A stretch of 64,000 nucleotides of DNA from Bog-473 sp963701955. GTDB lineage: Bacteria > Actinomycetota > Acidimicrobiia > Acidimicrobiales > RAAP-2. Each line of letters opens with the position of its first letter. Positions within the stretch are counted from its first letter, which is position 1. Shown here piece after piece: positions 1-8,391 of the stretch. The stretch lies in contig OY969694.1 of assembly GCA_963701955.1 (NCBI GenBank), positions 1,674,001 through 1,738,000 of the forward strand. Direction: 5' to 3'. The translations under genes were made by a program, and so were the position numbers. The notes under the pieces are model-generated. The model searched no databases. It was not told the origin of the DNA and saw nothing but the letters and a program-made list of their open reading frames with translations.

Positions 1-20
1 ACGACGACCAACCGTTCCAT
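1..20 (-). CDS. imuB: ImuB, error-prone polymerase accessory protein (start only)
   Basis: Only the first six codons and part of the seventh lie in the window. They read M-E-R-L-V-V on the minus strand, and the gene runs off the left edge. A GGAGAAGG ribosome-binding site sits just before the ATG at 20. The call rests mainly on position: the ORF begins 28 bases after the stop of an ImuA'-like gene, the standard imuA'-imuB order in actinobacterial mutasome cassettes, and the start resembles the family's R-x-L-V-[LV] opening. ImuB is a Y-family-like protein that links DnaE2 to the sliding clamp. More sequence to the left would settle the call. Confidence 0.5.
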
Positions 21-48
21 GCCTTCTCCGCCCTCTCCACCGCGCCGC

Positions 49-789
49 TCAGGCCGCCTCCGGGCCGGTATCCGGGCCGGCGTCCGGACTGAATGGCCCG
101 TCGTCCACCGACGCCACCGCACCCGTGCTTGCGGGAAGCCAGAGCGGGCACGTGACGACGCGCCCCGCGGCACGACGCCCACTGACTTGCACCTCGGCCC
201 GGCGGCTCCGCAGATGCCCGTGGCCACGGCCGACACCCTCCCACTCGACGGGTCCTACCGAGAGGGCGAGATCACCACCCTCGGGCCAGTCGCGGGCACC
301 GTCGAGCAGCACCACCAGGGCGGCCTGGCGCTCACGGGCCCGGGCGGTCAGGTGCCGTGCAGCCGTCAGACGAGCCCGGCCGGGTGGGCGCACCACGACC
401 GCGTCCACACCGGAGAGGAGGTCGCCGGCCGCTTCGGCCCACCCCGGGCCCTGGTGGGGCACGAAGACGACCCGACGCAGATCGAGCCCGAGCCCGGCAG
501 CCGCCACCACCCCGGGGTCGGGCAGGCCGACGGCAGCGCACCAACTCCCCGCCTCCGACGCCGCGGCCAAGAGCGCCAGCGCCAGCGTCGTGGCTCCATG
601 ACCGGGCTGTCCGGTGACGGTGGTGATCGTCCCTCGCCGGAGCGACCCGCCGGGGAAAAGAGGGGCCAGCGGCCGGGGCACGGGCAGGGTACGCCCGGCC
701 ACCGGCGTCGCGGGGCGTACCCGGTCGGCCAGCCCGGCCGGGAGCTGCGAACGAGCGGACGAAGGTTTCCCGGTGTGAGAGACGAACAT
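49..789 (-). CDS. imuA': ImuA'-like RecA-fold protein of the SOS mutasome
   Basis: This is a RecA/SulA-like protein of the actinobacterial ImuA' type. It helps ImuB and DnaE2 in damage-induced mutagenic translesion synthesis. The segment RRGTITTVTGQPGHGATTLA resembles a Walker A loop region, although the usual GKT/S is replaced by GAT. It is followed by the alternating hydrophobic strands and alanine-rich helices of this family. The ATG at 789 (246 residues) lies inside a perfect LexA palindrome, so the transcript may be leaderless or the true start may be a later GTG. An in-frame ATG at 912 is also open but would place the LexA box inside the gene. imuB follows 28 bases downstream. Confidence 0.7.
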   Translation of the reverse strand: MFVSHTGKPSSARSQLPAGLADRVRPATPVAGRTLPVPRPLAPLFPGGSLRRGTITTVTGQPGHGATTLALALLAAASEAGSWCAAVGLPDPGVVAAAGLGLDLRRVVFVPHQGPGWAEAAGDLLSGVDAVVVRPPGRARLTAARHLTARARERQAALVVLLDGARDWPEGGDLALSVGPVEWEGVGRGHGHLRSRRAEVQVSGRRAAGRVVTCPLWLPASTGAVASVDDGPFSPDAGPDTGPEAA

Positions 790-797
790 ATGTTCGT
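782..797. promoter_or_regulatory. LexA (SOS) box shared by imuA' and the SRAP gene
   Basis: ACGAACATATGTTCGT is a perfect 16-base palindrome. It matches the Gram-positive/actinobacterial LexA consensus CGAAC-N4-GTTCG. It overlaps the start of imuA' on the minus strand and lies about 115 bases upstream of the SRAP gene on the plus strand, so one LexA dimer could repress both directions. This is the only full match to GAAC-N4-GTTC that I noticed in the window. Confidence 0.85.
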
Positions 798-910
798 ACC
801 TTATCGAGGCCGTGTGCCGCCCGCCCAAGGCGCCAAACCTCCAGGTCAAGAGGAGCGACGGCACCAGAGCGCCCGCCCCCGACACCGCGGTACGCCACAA
901 TGCGACCGAC

Positions 911-1654
911 ATGTGCGGTCGCTTCGCCCTCTACACCCCGCCGGCGCGGCTGGCCCGTTACTTCGGCGCAACCCTGGCCGAGGACACCGAGCCCGACCCC
1001 CGCCCGAGCTGGAACGTGGCCCCGACCGACCCGGTCCTCGGGGTCCGGGACCGGCCGCCGCGACCGGGTCCGGCGGAACAGGGCGGCGGTGACCCAAAAG
1101 GTGGCGCTGAGCCGGAGCGCATCCTCATGTCCTTCCGTTGGGGCCTCATCCCCTGGTGGTCCAAGGACACCACGTCAGGGAACCGGCTCTTCAACGCTCG
1201 CAGCGAGACGGTGGCCACCAAGGCCTCCTTCCGCGAGGCCTTCCGGGAGCGGCGCATCATCGTCCCGGCCGACGGTTTCTTTGAATGGCAGAAGGCGAAA
1301 CCGGGCAGGTCCACGCCGCACTACTTCACCCGGTCCGACGGTGCGCCGATGGCGTTTGCCGGGCTGGCCGAGCGTTGGCGCCCGAAGGGGGCGCCGCCGG
1401 GCTCACCGTTCATCCGCAGCTGCACCGTCATCACGGTGCCGGGCAGTGAGGACCTCTCGGGCATCCATGACCGGATGCCGGCGATCCTCGACCCTTCGGT
1501 CTTCGACGTGTGGCTCGACCCCTTCAACGAGGACACGGAGGAGCTGAAGTCGTTGCTCCGTCCGCAGCCGGCCGGCACGGTCGTGCATCATGCGGTCGGC
1601 CCGCGCGTCGGGAACGTTGCCAACAACGACCCCGCTCTCATTGAGCCGGCTTGA
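911..1654 (+). CDS. SRAP (HMCES/YedK-type) abasic-site DNA-protein crosslink protein
   Basis: This is an SOS-response-associated peptidase domain protein of 247 residues. The family covalently caps abasic sites in single-stranded DNA through Cys2 after removal of the initiator methionine, which is why the ATG at 911 giving M-C-G-R-F is chosen over upstream in-frame starts. Other family motifs are visible: WGLIPWW near residue 78, NARSET at 95-100, IVPADGFFEW ending at 126 (the conserved Glu), and HHAVGPRVGNV near the C-terminus. The gene faces imuA' across the LexA box, which supports a DNA-damage role and SOS induction. Nothing essential appears missing. Confidence 0.92.
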   Translation: MCGRFALYTPPARLARYFGATLAEDTEPDPRPSWNVAPTDPVLGVRDRPPRPGPAEQGGGDPKGGAEPERILMSFRWGLIPWWSKDTTSGNRLFNARSETVATKASFREAFRERRIIVPADGFFEWQKAKPGRSTPHYFTRSDGAPMAFAGLAERWRPKGAPPGSPFIRSCTVITVPGSEDLSGIHDRMPAILDPSVFDVWLDPFNEDTEELKSLLRPQPAGTVVHHAVGPRVGNVANNDPALIEPA

Positions 1655-1662
1655 GGCGGCGA

Positions 1663-1690
1663 CGTAGACGGTCGGTCGTAGACGGTCGGT
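1663..1690. repeat. 14-base perfect tandem duplication
   Basis: CGTAGACGGTCGGT occurs twice in a row (1663-1676 and 1677-1690), directly after the SRAP stop codon. The second copy ends on the first base of the stop codon of the convergent gene. It is probably a replication-slippage duplication. Confidence 0.8.
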
Positions 1691-2724
1691 CAGAACCTCG
1701 AACCGGCGTCGGCGGCCGCCAGCAGGAGGGCGCCGACGCCGGTCCGCTCGAAGCTGCGCAGCGCGGCCTCGCACAACTTGATGGCGTGCTCGTCCCCGGA
1801 GGCCACGGCGCGTTCGATCAGCTCGCCGGCGGCGGGCGGAGAGGCGGACGGGACCGGGGTGACCCGGTCGACGTCGTAGGCGACGTGCAATGCCGCCACC
1901 GCCTGCCAGACATAGCCGAGCGCAGCATCACGGTCCTCCTCGGCAAGCCAGGGCAGCAGGAGCTCACACGCCATCGGGCAGGTGATCGCGTGCAGCAGGC
2001 CGATCGCTCCTCCTTGGTCCGCGTTGCGCAGGTACGCCGCCGCGCCGCCGGCGGCCAACTGGTCGAGCAGTGCGACGGCGTCGCCGGTCCACCCCAGCGA
2101 GGCCACCGCCTGCTCGAACTCGTCGGCGATGTCAGCGACCGAGGCCACCCGATCGCTGATGAGTGCGGCCCGTGGTGCGTCCTCGGCCGGATAGGGCAGG
2201 TCGGCCAAGGCCCGGGCCACCCCCTCGTGCCCGATGAGGAGCGGAGGTCCAGGGAGCTCGGCATAGCTCGAGGCCCAAAAGGCCAAGGCGTGTGCCACTT
2301 CGAGGCGCCGAGGTGGGGTGTCCGCCTCGCCGAGGGCGCGGAGCGCGTGGCCACTTCGGATCAGCCCGTGCGTGGCCGCTCCGACGGCGCCCGGGAGCAG
2401 GCGGGGCACCCATTCACCCGCTACCGCAGCGGCGGGGCGGTCGGCCATCTCCCGTTCGAACAGCGCCAGCCAGCCCCCGAGCCGGTCCTGCCTGCCCAGC
2501 GCGTCGGGCCATTCCTCCTCGGTGAGCGGCCGCCGCGTCGGCACGGGCGCGTCGTCGAGCCGTGGGAGGTACCGGGCCACCCATTCCTCCATGACGTCGG
2601 AACGGCCGAGCCGGACCAGAGCCTCGGCAGCCATCGGGCCGTGGTTGGCCAGGCCCCATCGTCCGTAGGTGGGCGCCGTGAGGGCGAACGCCGTGAGGGC
2701 CTGATCGAGGACTGCGGTCACCAC
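1690..2724 (-). CDS. Questin-oxidase-like protein (DUF4243 family)
   Basis: The protein resembles the questin oxidase/AflY-like family, whose fungal members carry out Baeyer-Villiger-like oxidation of polyketides. The bacterial members are uncharacterised. Family-like patterns visible are NHGPMAAEAL near the N-terminus, ATHGLIRSGHALRAL in the middle and an LLHAITCPMA segment in the C-terminal half. I chose the GTG at 2724 (344 residues) because the open frame upstream runs into the divergent oxidoreductase gene and looks non-coding. The GTG at 2721 is equally possible. The physiological substrate is unknown. Confidence 0.6.
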   Translation of the reverse strand: MVTAVLDQALTAFALTAPTYGRWGLANHGPMAAEALVRLGRSDVMEEWVARYLPRLDDAPVPTRRPLTEEEWPDALGRQDRLGGWLALFEREMADRPAAAVAGEWVPRLLPGAVGAATHGLIRSGHALRALGEADTPPRRLEVAHALAFWASSYAELPGPPLLIGHEGVARALADLPYPAEDAPRAALISDRVASVADIADEFEQAVASLGWTGDAVALLDQLAAGGAAAYLRNADQGGAIGLLHAITCPMACELLLPWLAEEDRDAALGYVWQAVAALHVAYDVDRVTPVPSASPPAAGELIERAVASGDEHAIKLCEAALRSFERTGVGALLLAAADAGSRF

Positions 2725-2765
2725 CTGCCAAGTATGTTCCAGCGGAGCGGACTCCGGGGAGGCCC

Positions 2766-3881
2766 ATGGGAGGACTAACGGACAAGGTCCGATTGGGGGT
2801 GGTCGGTGCGGGGAACATCGCGGCACTCAACGTTCGGGGCTATCTCGAGGATCCGCGCTGCGACCTCGTGGCGGTGTGCGACACCGACGAGGATGCCGGC
2901 CGGCGTGCCGCTCAGGACTGGGGCGCCCCGTCCTTCTACGCCGATCTGGACGCCATGCTGGCCGACGATTCGATCGACGCGGTGGAGGTGCTGACCCCGA
3001 CCCACCTGCATCGAGACCATGTCATTGCCGCGCTCGAGTCCGGCAAGCACGTCTCGGTCCAGAAGCCGATGGCCGCCTCGATTGACGACGCCCTCGAGAT
3101 GCGGGCGTGTGCAGAATCCGTCGGGCGCACACTGCGGGTGAGCGAATGCTTCGCCCACTACCCTCCCCTCGAGCTGGCCAAGCAGCTGACGGCGCGTGGT
3201 GCGATCGGCAAGCCGACGTCCCTGCGGATCCGGACGTTGGTCGGCCAGACCGACTCCGCCTTCCAGGCCGGTTTGCGCCCGGAGGGCTACAGCTGGCGAC
3301 TCGACACGCGCAGTCCCGGCGGGCATCTCTTCGACGACATGGTGCACAAGTACGCCATGGCCCGCTGGTTGCTGGACCTCGACGTCGTCTCGGTGCAGGC
3401 CGTGGTTCGCCGGCGCGACCTGTATTTCGAGCCCTGTGCCGTGATCCTCGAGTACGAGGACCCCGGCGTGCTGGGCATGATGGAGGTCCAGTACGCACCC
3501 GACTTCTATCTGCGTTCCTCCTACTACGGAGCCGACGAGTTCTTCGAGATCACGGGAGACGAAGGGCAGATCTGGGTGACGCGGGCCACGGGCGAGATGC
3601 TCGACCTCGCACCGGTCGTGCTCTTCACCGGGACTCCGCACGAACGCAAGACGACTGAGTTCACGGACCTCGACGCCGACTGGGGCGCCGGGTTCGTGCG
3701 TGCCTCGCGACACTTCGTCGACGCCCTGATCAACGGCACCACCGCTTCCATGACCCCTTCGGAGGCGATCGACGTGCTGCGCCTGTGCTTCGCGGTCTAC
3801 GAGGCCGGTCGGACCCGAGCACCGGTCGACCCGAGGGACATGCGCGGATCGGTCAGCCCTCCGGGGTGGGCGGAGTGGTAG
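2766..3881 (+). CDS. Gfo/Idh/MocA-family NAD(P)-dependent oxidoreductase
   Basis: This 371-residue protein has the Rossmann start RLGVVGAGNIAALNV close to its N-terminus, the acidic residue after the second strand (VAVCDTDED), and the EVLTPTHLHRDHV and GKHVSVQKPMA motifs that carry the family's catalytic lysine. The C-terminal half matches the alpha/beta substrate-binding domain. Such enzymes oxidise or reduce sugars, inositols and related compounds. The substrate cannot be told here. Its 3' end overlaps the convergent pirin gene by 29 bases. Confidence 0.88.
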   Translation: MGGLTDKVRLGVVGAGNIAALNVRGYLEDPRCDLVAVCDTDEDAGRRAAQDWGAPSFYADLDAMLADDSIDAVEVLTPTHLHRDHVIAALESGKHVSVQKPMAASIDDALEMRACAESVGRTLRVSECFAHYPPLELAKQLTARGAIGKPTSLRIRTLVGQTDSAFQAGLRPEGYSWRLDTRSPGGHLFDDMVHKYAMARWLLDLDVVSVQAVVRRRDLYFEPCAVILEYEDPGVLGMMEVQYAPDFYLRSSYYGADEFFEITGDEGQIWVTRATGEMLDLAPVVLFTGTPHERKTTEFTDLDADWGAGFVRASRHFVDALINGTTASMTPSEAIDVLRLCFAVYEAGRTRAPVDPRDMRGSVSPPGWAEW

Positions 3882-4842
3882 CCGGCTCCCACGGAGGTGG
3901 CTCGACGTCGATCCGGGGCAGCGTGGAGGCCACGGTACCGAACCGCTCGTCGTCAGCTGTCCACTGGCGCCAGGCATCCGACATTTCGCCGCGGCGACGG
4001 GAGACGAAGTTCCACCACATGTGGAGCGGTTCGGGAAACGGAACCCCCCCGAGCAGCAGCGCCCGCGTCGCCGACGTGGCCTCGACCACACACTCTTCAC
4101 GCCCTGCAGCGAGGTAGCCCAGCGCTCCGGGCCCGAGCGTCTCGGTGCCGACGGAGACGCCACCCGCCAACACGATGAGCGCATGCTCATGTGCCTGGCG
4201 CAGCGGGATCGGGGTTCGGCCCCCGAAGAGCGCGAGCTCGACGCCGAAGTGATCGGAGTCTCGCCGGGCCGACGAGGCCAGATCGCCGAATCTGCCGACG
4301 AGAAGCGTCGCCACCGCGGTGGTCCCCGAGCCGTTCACACCGCTCAGCTCGAGTCGTGGCAGCTCGGCGTGATGCTCGAACGCCGGCGCGCCGTGACGCG
4401 TGGAGTCCGGCTGCGCCACCCAGAGCTGGATCCCGTGGATCTCGGCCATCCGGCCTCGGTCCTCTTCGGCGTGGGCCACCCCGTGGCCCGCCGTCATCAG
4501 GTTGAGCTGACCGGGTCGGATCAGCTGCTCACTGCCCAGACTGTCGCGGTGAAGCAATTCTCCGGCGAGCAGCCAGGTGACCGTCTGGAGTCCCATGTGG
4601 GGGTGAGGACCGATACCCGCCGCCCCATCGCCGGTGAGGGCGAGCGGACCCATGTGATCCGCGAAACACCAGGCCCCCACGGTACGGCGAGGTCGTTGGG
4701 GCAGGACCCGGCACACCGGCAGGTGTCCGACCTTGGTGGGCCGTCCGGGTTCGACCTCCAGGCGTCCCGCCGCGTCGGAGGCCGAGGACGTGGTGGATCC
4801 TCCCCTCACGGGCGTCGCGCTCCCCGTGGTCTTCCTCGTCAA
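3853..4842 (-). CDS. Pirin-family bicupin protein
   Basis: The protein contains the pirin cupin signature: TVGAWCFADHMGP, GIGPHPHMGLQTVTWLLAGE with the metal-ligand histidines, and TAGHGVAHAEE. The C-terminal pirin_C domain follows and includes PFPEPLHMWWNFVSR. Pirins are Fe(II) or Mn-binding proteins with quercetinase or regulatory roles. The N-terminal extension of roughly 40 residues before the cupin is unusual and of low complexity. The start is uncertain: a TTG at 4842 (329 residues) or a GTG at 4809 both follow purine-rich stretches, and the frame is open further up but overlaps the next gene. Confidence 0.85.
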   Translation of the reverse strand: MTRKTTGSATPVRGGSTTSSASDAAGRLEVEPGRPTKVGHLPVCRVLPQRPRRTVGAWCFADHMGPLALTGDGAAGIGPHPHMGLQTVTWLLAGELLHRDSLGSEQLIRPGQLNLMTAGHGVAHAEEDRGRMAEIHGIQLWVAQPDSTRHGAPAFEHHAELPRLELSGVNGSGTTAVATLLVGRFGDLASSARRDSDHFGVELALFGGRTPIPLRQAHEHALIVLAGGVSVGTETLGPGALGYLAAGREECVVEATSATRALLLGGVPFPEPLHMWWNFVSRRRGEMSDAWRQWTADDERFGTVASTLPRIDVEPPPWEPATTPPTPEG

Positions 4843-4883
4843 GTCTGCACGCCCCTCGTCCTCGACGGCCTGTTCGCGCCCGG

Positions 4884-6599
4884 TCAGCTCGTCACGGCCA
4901 CCCGGTGCGGATCGCCCCCGAAGCGCAGCAGCTGACCCGATGGCACACCAGTCTCCTTGTCGTCTTCGATGGTCACTTCCCCGTTGACGAGCACATGGCG
5001 GTAGCCACGCGCACGTTGTATGCGTCGCCACTCGCCACCCGGGTAGTCGCGCGCCACCTCGTGGGGCAGGATGTCGAGGTTTTCGAGGTCGTAGACGACG
5101 ATGTCGGCAGGCGATCCTTCGCGCAGGATCCCACGGTTCTTGAACCCCGAGACATGCGCCGGGTACGCGGACAGGCGCCAGTGCGCCTCCTCCGGGGTGA
5201 GCCACTCGTAATCGCGCACATACTTCATGAGGAATTCGGTGGGATAGCGCCCGAAGGTGATGAACTTGGTATGCGCACCCCCGTCGGACTGCCCCGGCAC
5301 GACGAATTCGTCCTCGATGAGCTCGCGGTAGTACTCCTTCGGTGCGACGAGCGGATCCGAGCGGATGACGGTGCGCAGATCGTCGGCCAGGACCACGTCG
5401 AGGAAGAGCTCCATACGGTCCTTGCCCGTCGCCTTGATGATCTCGCCGAAGGTCTTGCCCTCGAACTGCTTGGTGAACGGGCTGAACCCCTCGACCAAGA
5501 TCAGCTCCTCGATCTTGCCGGTGCCGACGGGCGGCGGCGCTGCCGCCTGGAGGATGTCCCGGCGCTCACGTACGTTGGCCAACCGCTCCTCGTAGGTTCC
5601 CATCAGAGCCTCACGCCACTCCTTCACATTGTCCCAGGTGTTCCAGTCCTCCAACGTGAAGATGGTGGGCGCATCGGATGTGATCCCCTGCCCGATGACC
5701 TGCAGACCCCGCTCTCGGCAGCTCCGCAACCAATCGAGGATCCCGCGGTGCACGGTTGGGTCGTCGCCGTAAACGAACACGGCGTTCCACACGACCGGAC
5801 GGCCGCTCGCCTCGGCCCATGCCTCCACGAACGCCCGGTCACCCAGCGGGGTGTCGGAGTTCACGGTTGCCTCGATGGTCCCCTCCCGCCGCTCGGCCAG
5901 GACGCTCGCCAGCTCGAGACACGTCTCGTTGTGCATGACATCAGTGACCATCGGTGAGCCGTCGTAGTCGAGCTGGATCCCAGCCCAGCCAGTGGAGATC
6001 TGTGTCGACCACCCGCACACGCCCGCGTCCATCGCCTCGTGCAGCAACCGGCGCATTTCGGCGTGTTCGGCATCGGTCGGCAGGCGCCCCGCCTTGGCGT
6101 CATCGATGCCCATGACCCACGAGAGCATCGGCCCGATTCCCATGTAGGGCAGCACGTTGACCGACTTCGGAGTGCGCTCCACGCTGTCGAGGTACTCGGG
6201 ATAGGTGACCCAGTCCCATGGCATGCCTTGCTCCATGCACGAGATCGGGACGGCTTCGTTGCGGCTCACCGTGAGCATCGCTCGCTCGCGGTCCTCGGGC
6301 TTCACCGGTGCAAAGGCGAAGCCGCAGTTGCCGATCACCACCGAGGTGACACCGTGCCAACCCGAAATGGAACAGTACGGGTCCCAGAACAGCTGGGAGT
6401 CGTAGTGCGTATGGTTGTCGATGAACCCGGGCGCGACGTGCAGCCCCGACGCATCGATCACCTTCTTCGCATCGGATTCCCGCAGCTTGCCGATGGCGGT
6501 GACGATCCCATCCTTGATCCCGACGTCGGCACGGACGCGCGGGTTGCGCAGGCCGTCGAACACCATCCCGTTCTTGATCACCGTGGAGAACTCGGTCAT
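4884..6599 (-). CDS. N-acyl-D-amino-acid deacylase (amidohydrolase superfamily)
   Basis: This 571-residue protein begins with a typical amidohydrolase beta-sandwich segment. It then shows the metal-binding PGFIDNHTHYDSQLFWDP motif near residue 60 and GVTSVVIGNCGFAFAP, which is characteristic of D-aminoacylases and N-acyl-D-glutamate/aspartate deacylases. The C-terminal segment SDGGAHTKFITFGRYPTEFL carries a metal or catalytic aspartate. The family hydrolyses N-acyl-D-amino acids to the D-amino acid and a carboxylate using zinc. It is followed on the same strand by the pirin gene. The upstream spacer to 6799 holds an AT-richer island near 6690-6725 that probably carries divergent promoters. 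Confidence 0.85.
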   Translation of the reverse strand: MTEFSTVIKNGMVFDGLRNPRVRADVGIKDGIVTAIGKLRESDAKKVIDASGLHVAPGFIDNHTHYDSQLFWDPYCSISGWHGVTSVVIGNCGFAFAPVKPEDRERAMLTVSRNEAVPISCMEQGMPWDWVTYPEYLDSVERTPKSVNVLPYMGIGPMLSWVMGIDDAKAGRLPTDAEHAEMRRLLHEAMDAGVCGWSTQISTGWAGIQLDYDGSPMVTDVMHNETCLELASVLAERREGTIEATVNSDTPLGDRAFVEAWAEASGRPVVWNAVFVYGDDPTVHRGILDWLRSCRERGLQVIGQGITSDAPTIFTLEDWNTWDNVKEWREALMGTYEERLANVRERRDILQAAAPPPVGTGKIEELILVEGFSPFTKQFEGKTFGEIIKATGKDRMELFLDVVLADDLRTVIRSDPLVAPKEYYRELIEDEFVVPGQSDGGAHTKFITFGRYPTEFLMKYVRDYEWLTPEEAHWRLSAYPAHVSGFKNRGILREGSPADIVVYDLENLDILPHEVARDYPGGEWRRIQRARGYRHVLVNGEVTIEDDKETGVPSGQLLRFGGDPHRVAVTS

Positions 6600-6799
6600 C
6601 GCCGTGCACCCGACCTTTCCGGACGGCCGCCTTTGGTGTGCGGCCCAGCTCGCGCCACAGACAAGTCCGGGGCAGTTCCCGACCGGTACTCATGGCATAT
6701 ATGTATTACCGCCGACCATAGTACGTCCGCCGGTCGGTGTCATGGAGTTGAGGGAGGCCCGGACCAGGGTGCGTCCCCCTAGGATCGAGAGGCACGCCT

Positions 6800-7237
6800 A
6801 TGAGCAGCCCCCGTGACGACGTCGAGGTCATCCATCTCCCCGCCGAACATCGGTTCGTGATCCGTCACGACGAGGTCGAGGCGGAGTTGGTCTATCAACT
6901 CGACGGGGACACGATGTTGATCGTCCACACGGAGGTTCCCGACGCGTTGAGCGGACGGGGCATCGGCGGACATCTGGTGAACGCCGCCGTCAACCGGGCT
7001 GCGGCTGAGGGCTTGACCGTCGTTCCCTGGTGCCCCTTCGCCCGTCAGTACCTGCGCCGCCACCCCGACGTGGCCGCACTCGTCTCGGTCGACTGGTCGC
7101 CACCGCCCCCGACGGTGCCCGGCGGCGAGCGGGTCGCCGCGCCGGTCCAACAACATGTCGAAGAGCACCTCGACGAGCAGGAGGAAGAATCCTTCCCGGC
7201 CTCGGACCCACACTCGGACTGGGCCGGCCCCGGCTGA
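6800..7237 (+). CDS. YjdJ/NATD1-type GNAT acetyltransferase with a C-terminal SFPASDP tail
   Basis: Residues 1-95 match the small YjdJ-like GNAT fold: FVIRHDEVEAELVYQL, an IVHTEVPDALSGRGIGGHLV acetyl-CoA loop and a PWCPFARQYLRRHP motif. The last 40 residues are acidic and end with EEESFPASDPHSDWAGP, a short motif also found as a separate tail or tiny protein in many bacteria. The acetyl acceptor is unknown. The fusion of the two pieces is the notable point. The gene converges on the dehydratase gene. Confidence 0.8.
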   Translation: MSSPRDDVEVIHLPAEHRFVIRHDEVEAELVYQLDGDTMLIVHTEVPDALSGRGIGGHLVNAAVNRAAAEGLTVVPWCPFARQYLRRHPDVAALVSVDWSPPPPTVPGGERVAAPVQQHVEEHLDEQEEESFPASDPHSDWAGPG

Positions 7238-7281
7238 CCACGGCGGCGGGCGGGACTACCGGCGGACGTCAGTCCGGCGGG

Positions 7282-8241
7282 TCAGGAGTGGAGCACCTCG
7301 GAGAGCAGATTGGGGGCGACGTTACGACCGGTGAGCAGCACCACGGTCGCCTTGCCGTCGGGATCGGGGGGCACCAGGCCGGCACGCAGCGCAGCCACAC
7401 CGACCGCTCCCGCACCCTCCACCACGAGGCCCATCTTGAAGGCCGTGAACGCCATCGCCGAGCGGATATCGGCCTCGCTGACCGTCAGGACCTCCACCTT
7501 GTGGGCCAGTGCGATACGCACTGTCACCGAACCCGGCTCGAGGTTGCCGGCAAGGCCGTCAGCCACGGTCGGCTCGACCTCGATGGGGACGATCGCGCCG
7601 GCGGCCAACGCCGCGCTGATGGACGGTGACGCCTCGGACTCGACCCCGATCACGCGTGCGCCGGTTCCCTCGAGTGCGAGGGCCACACCGGCCAGCAGCC
7701 CGCCACCCCCGCACGGCACGACGACGGTGCCGAGACGGTGCACCTGTGCGCGCAGCTCGCGGGCCAGCGTGGACTGCCCGGCGATGACCTCGGTGTCGTT
7801 GTAGGGCGACACATACCGGCTGCCCTCGCGTTCGGCCAGATCGAGGGCGTACGCCTCGGCATCTCGATACGCCTCGCCGTGGAGGACCAGACGTACGTCG
7901 AATTGCTGGAGCGCCGAGACCTTGGCCGCCGATGCTCCGGCCGGGACCACGACAGTGACCTCGGCACCGAGCCGGGCCGCGGCGTAGGCCACCCCCAGCC
8001 CGTGGTTGCCGGCCGACGAGGCGACCACCGCACGCCCGGGCTCAGCCCGCAGCGTGGACGCGACGGCGGCCAGACCGCCACGCACCTTGAACGAACCGGT
8101 GGGCTGCACGGTCTCGACCTTGGCCGACACCGTGGCGCCCAGTTGCGGGGCGGCCACGACGGGGGTGACGGACAGGTGGCGGCGCACCACCGTCCAGGCG
8201 GCGTCGAGCTGGGCCGGTCCGGGGACCTCCACGTTGCGCAC
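7282..8241 (-). CDS. PLP-dependent serine/threonine dehydratase-like protein
   Basis: This 319-residue fold-type II PLP enzyme has VQPTGSFKVRG, with the Schiff-base lysine, near residue 50. It also has the SSAGNHGLGVAYAA loop, the phosphate-binding PCGGGGLLAG loop and a typical SEADIRSAM segment. The family deaminates L-threonine or L-serine to 2-oxoacids. There is no C-terminal ACT domain, so the catabolic type is likely. I chose the GTG at 8241. The open frame upstream has no family similarity and runs under the divergent gene. Confidence 0.85.
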   Translation of the reverse strand: MRNVEVPGPAQLDAAWTVVRRHLSVTPVVAAPQLGATVSAKVETVQPTGSFKVRGGLAAVASTLRAEPGRAVVASSAGNHGLGVAYAAARLGAEVTVVVPAGASAAKVSALQQFDVRLVLHGEAYRDAEAYALDLAEREGSRYVSPYNDTEVIAGQSTLARELRAQVHRLGTVVVPCGGGGLLAGVALALEGTGARVIGVESEASPSISAALAAGAIVPIEVEPTVADGLAGNLEPGSVTVRIALAHKVEVLTVSEADIRSAMAFTAFKMGLVVEGAGAVGVAALRAGLVPPDPDGKATVVLLTGRNVAPNLLSEVLHS

Positions 8242-8391
8242 GCACCCAGTGTGACCGACGGGGAACCGGGTCACCGCAACCACATCGAACCCGGTGGGCA
8301 ACGGGTGGGCAATGGCGATTCCGTAAGTTCTTCGACACTGAGCGCTGCGTCGGGCCCCGGCCCGGCCGTGCGCTCTTCTTGAGGGGGGAAG

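Noticed and set aside
19..1092. Long plus-strand ORF over the imuA' region
   Set aside because: Low-complexity Arg/Pro/Gly composition is typical of the antisense frame in GC-rich DNA, and the real gene is on the other strand.
3853..5205. Pirin ORF extended to 5205
   Set aside because: The first 110 residues lie over the deacylase gene and are Arg/Pro-rich without pirin character.
7240..7281. Terminator hairpin between the GNAT and dehydratase genes
   Set aside because: Only a 5-base stem (CGGAC/GTCCG) without a T run; not convincing.
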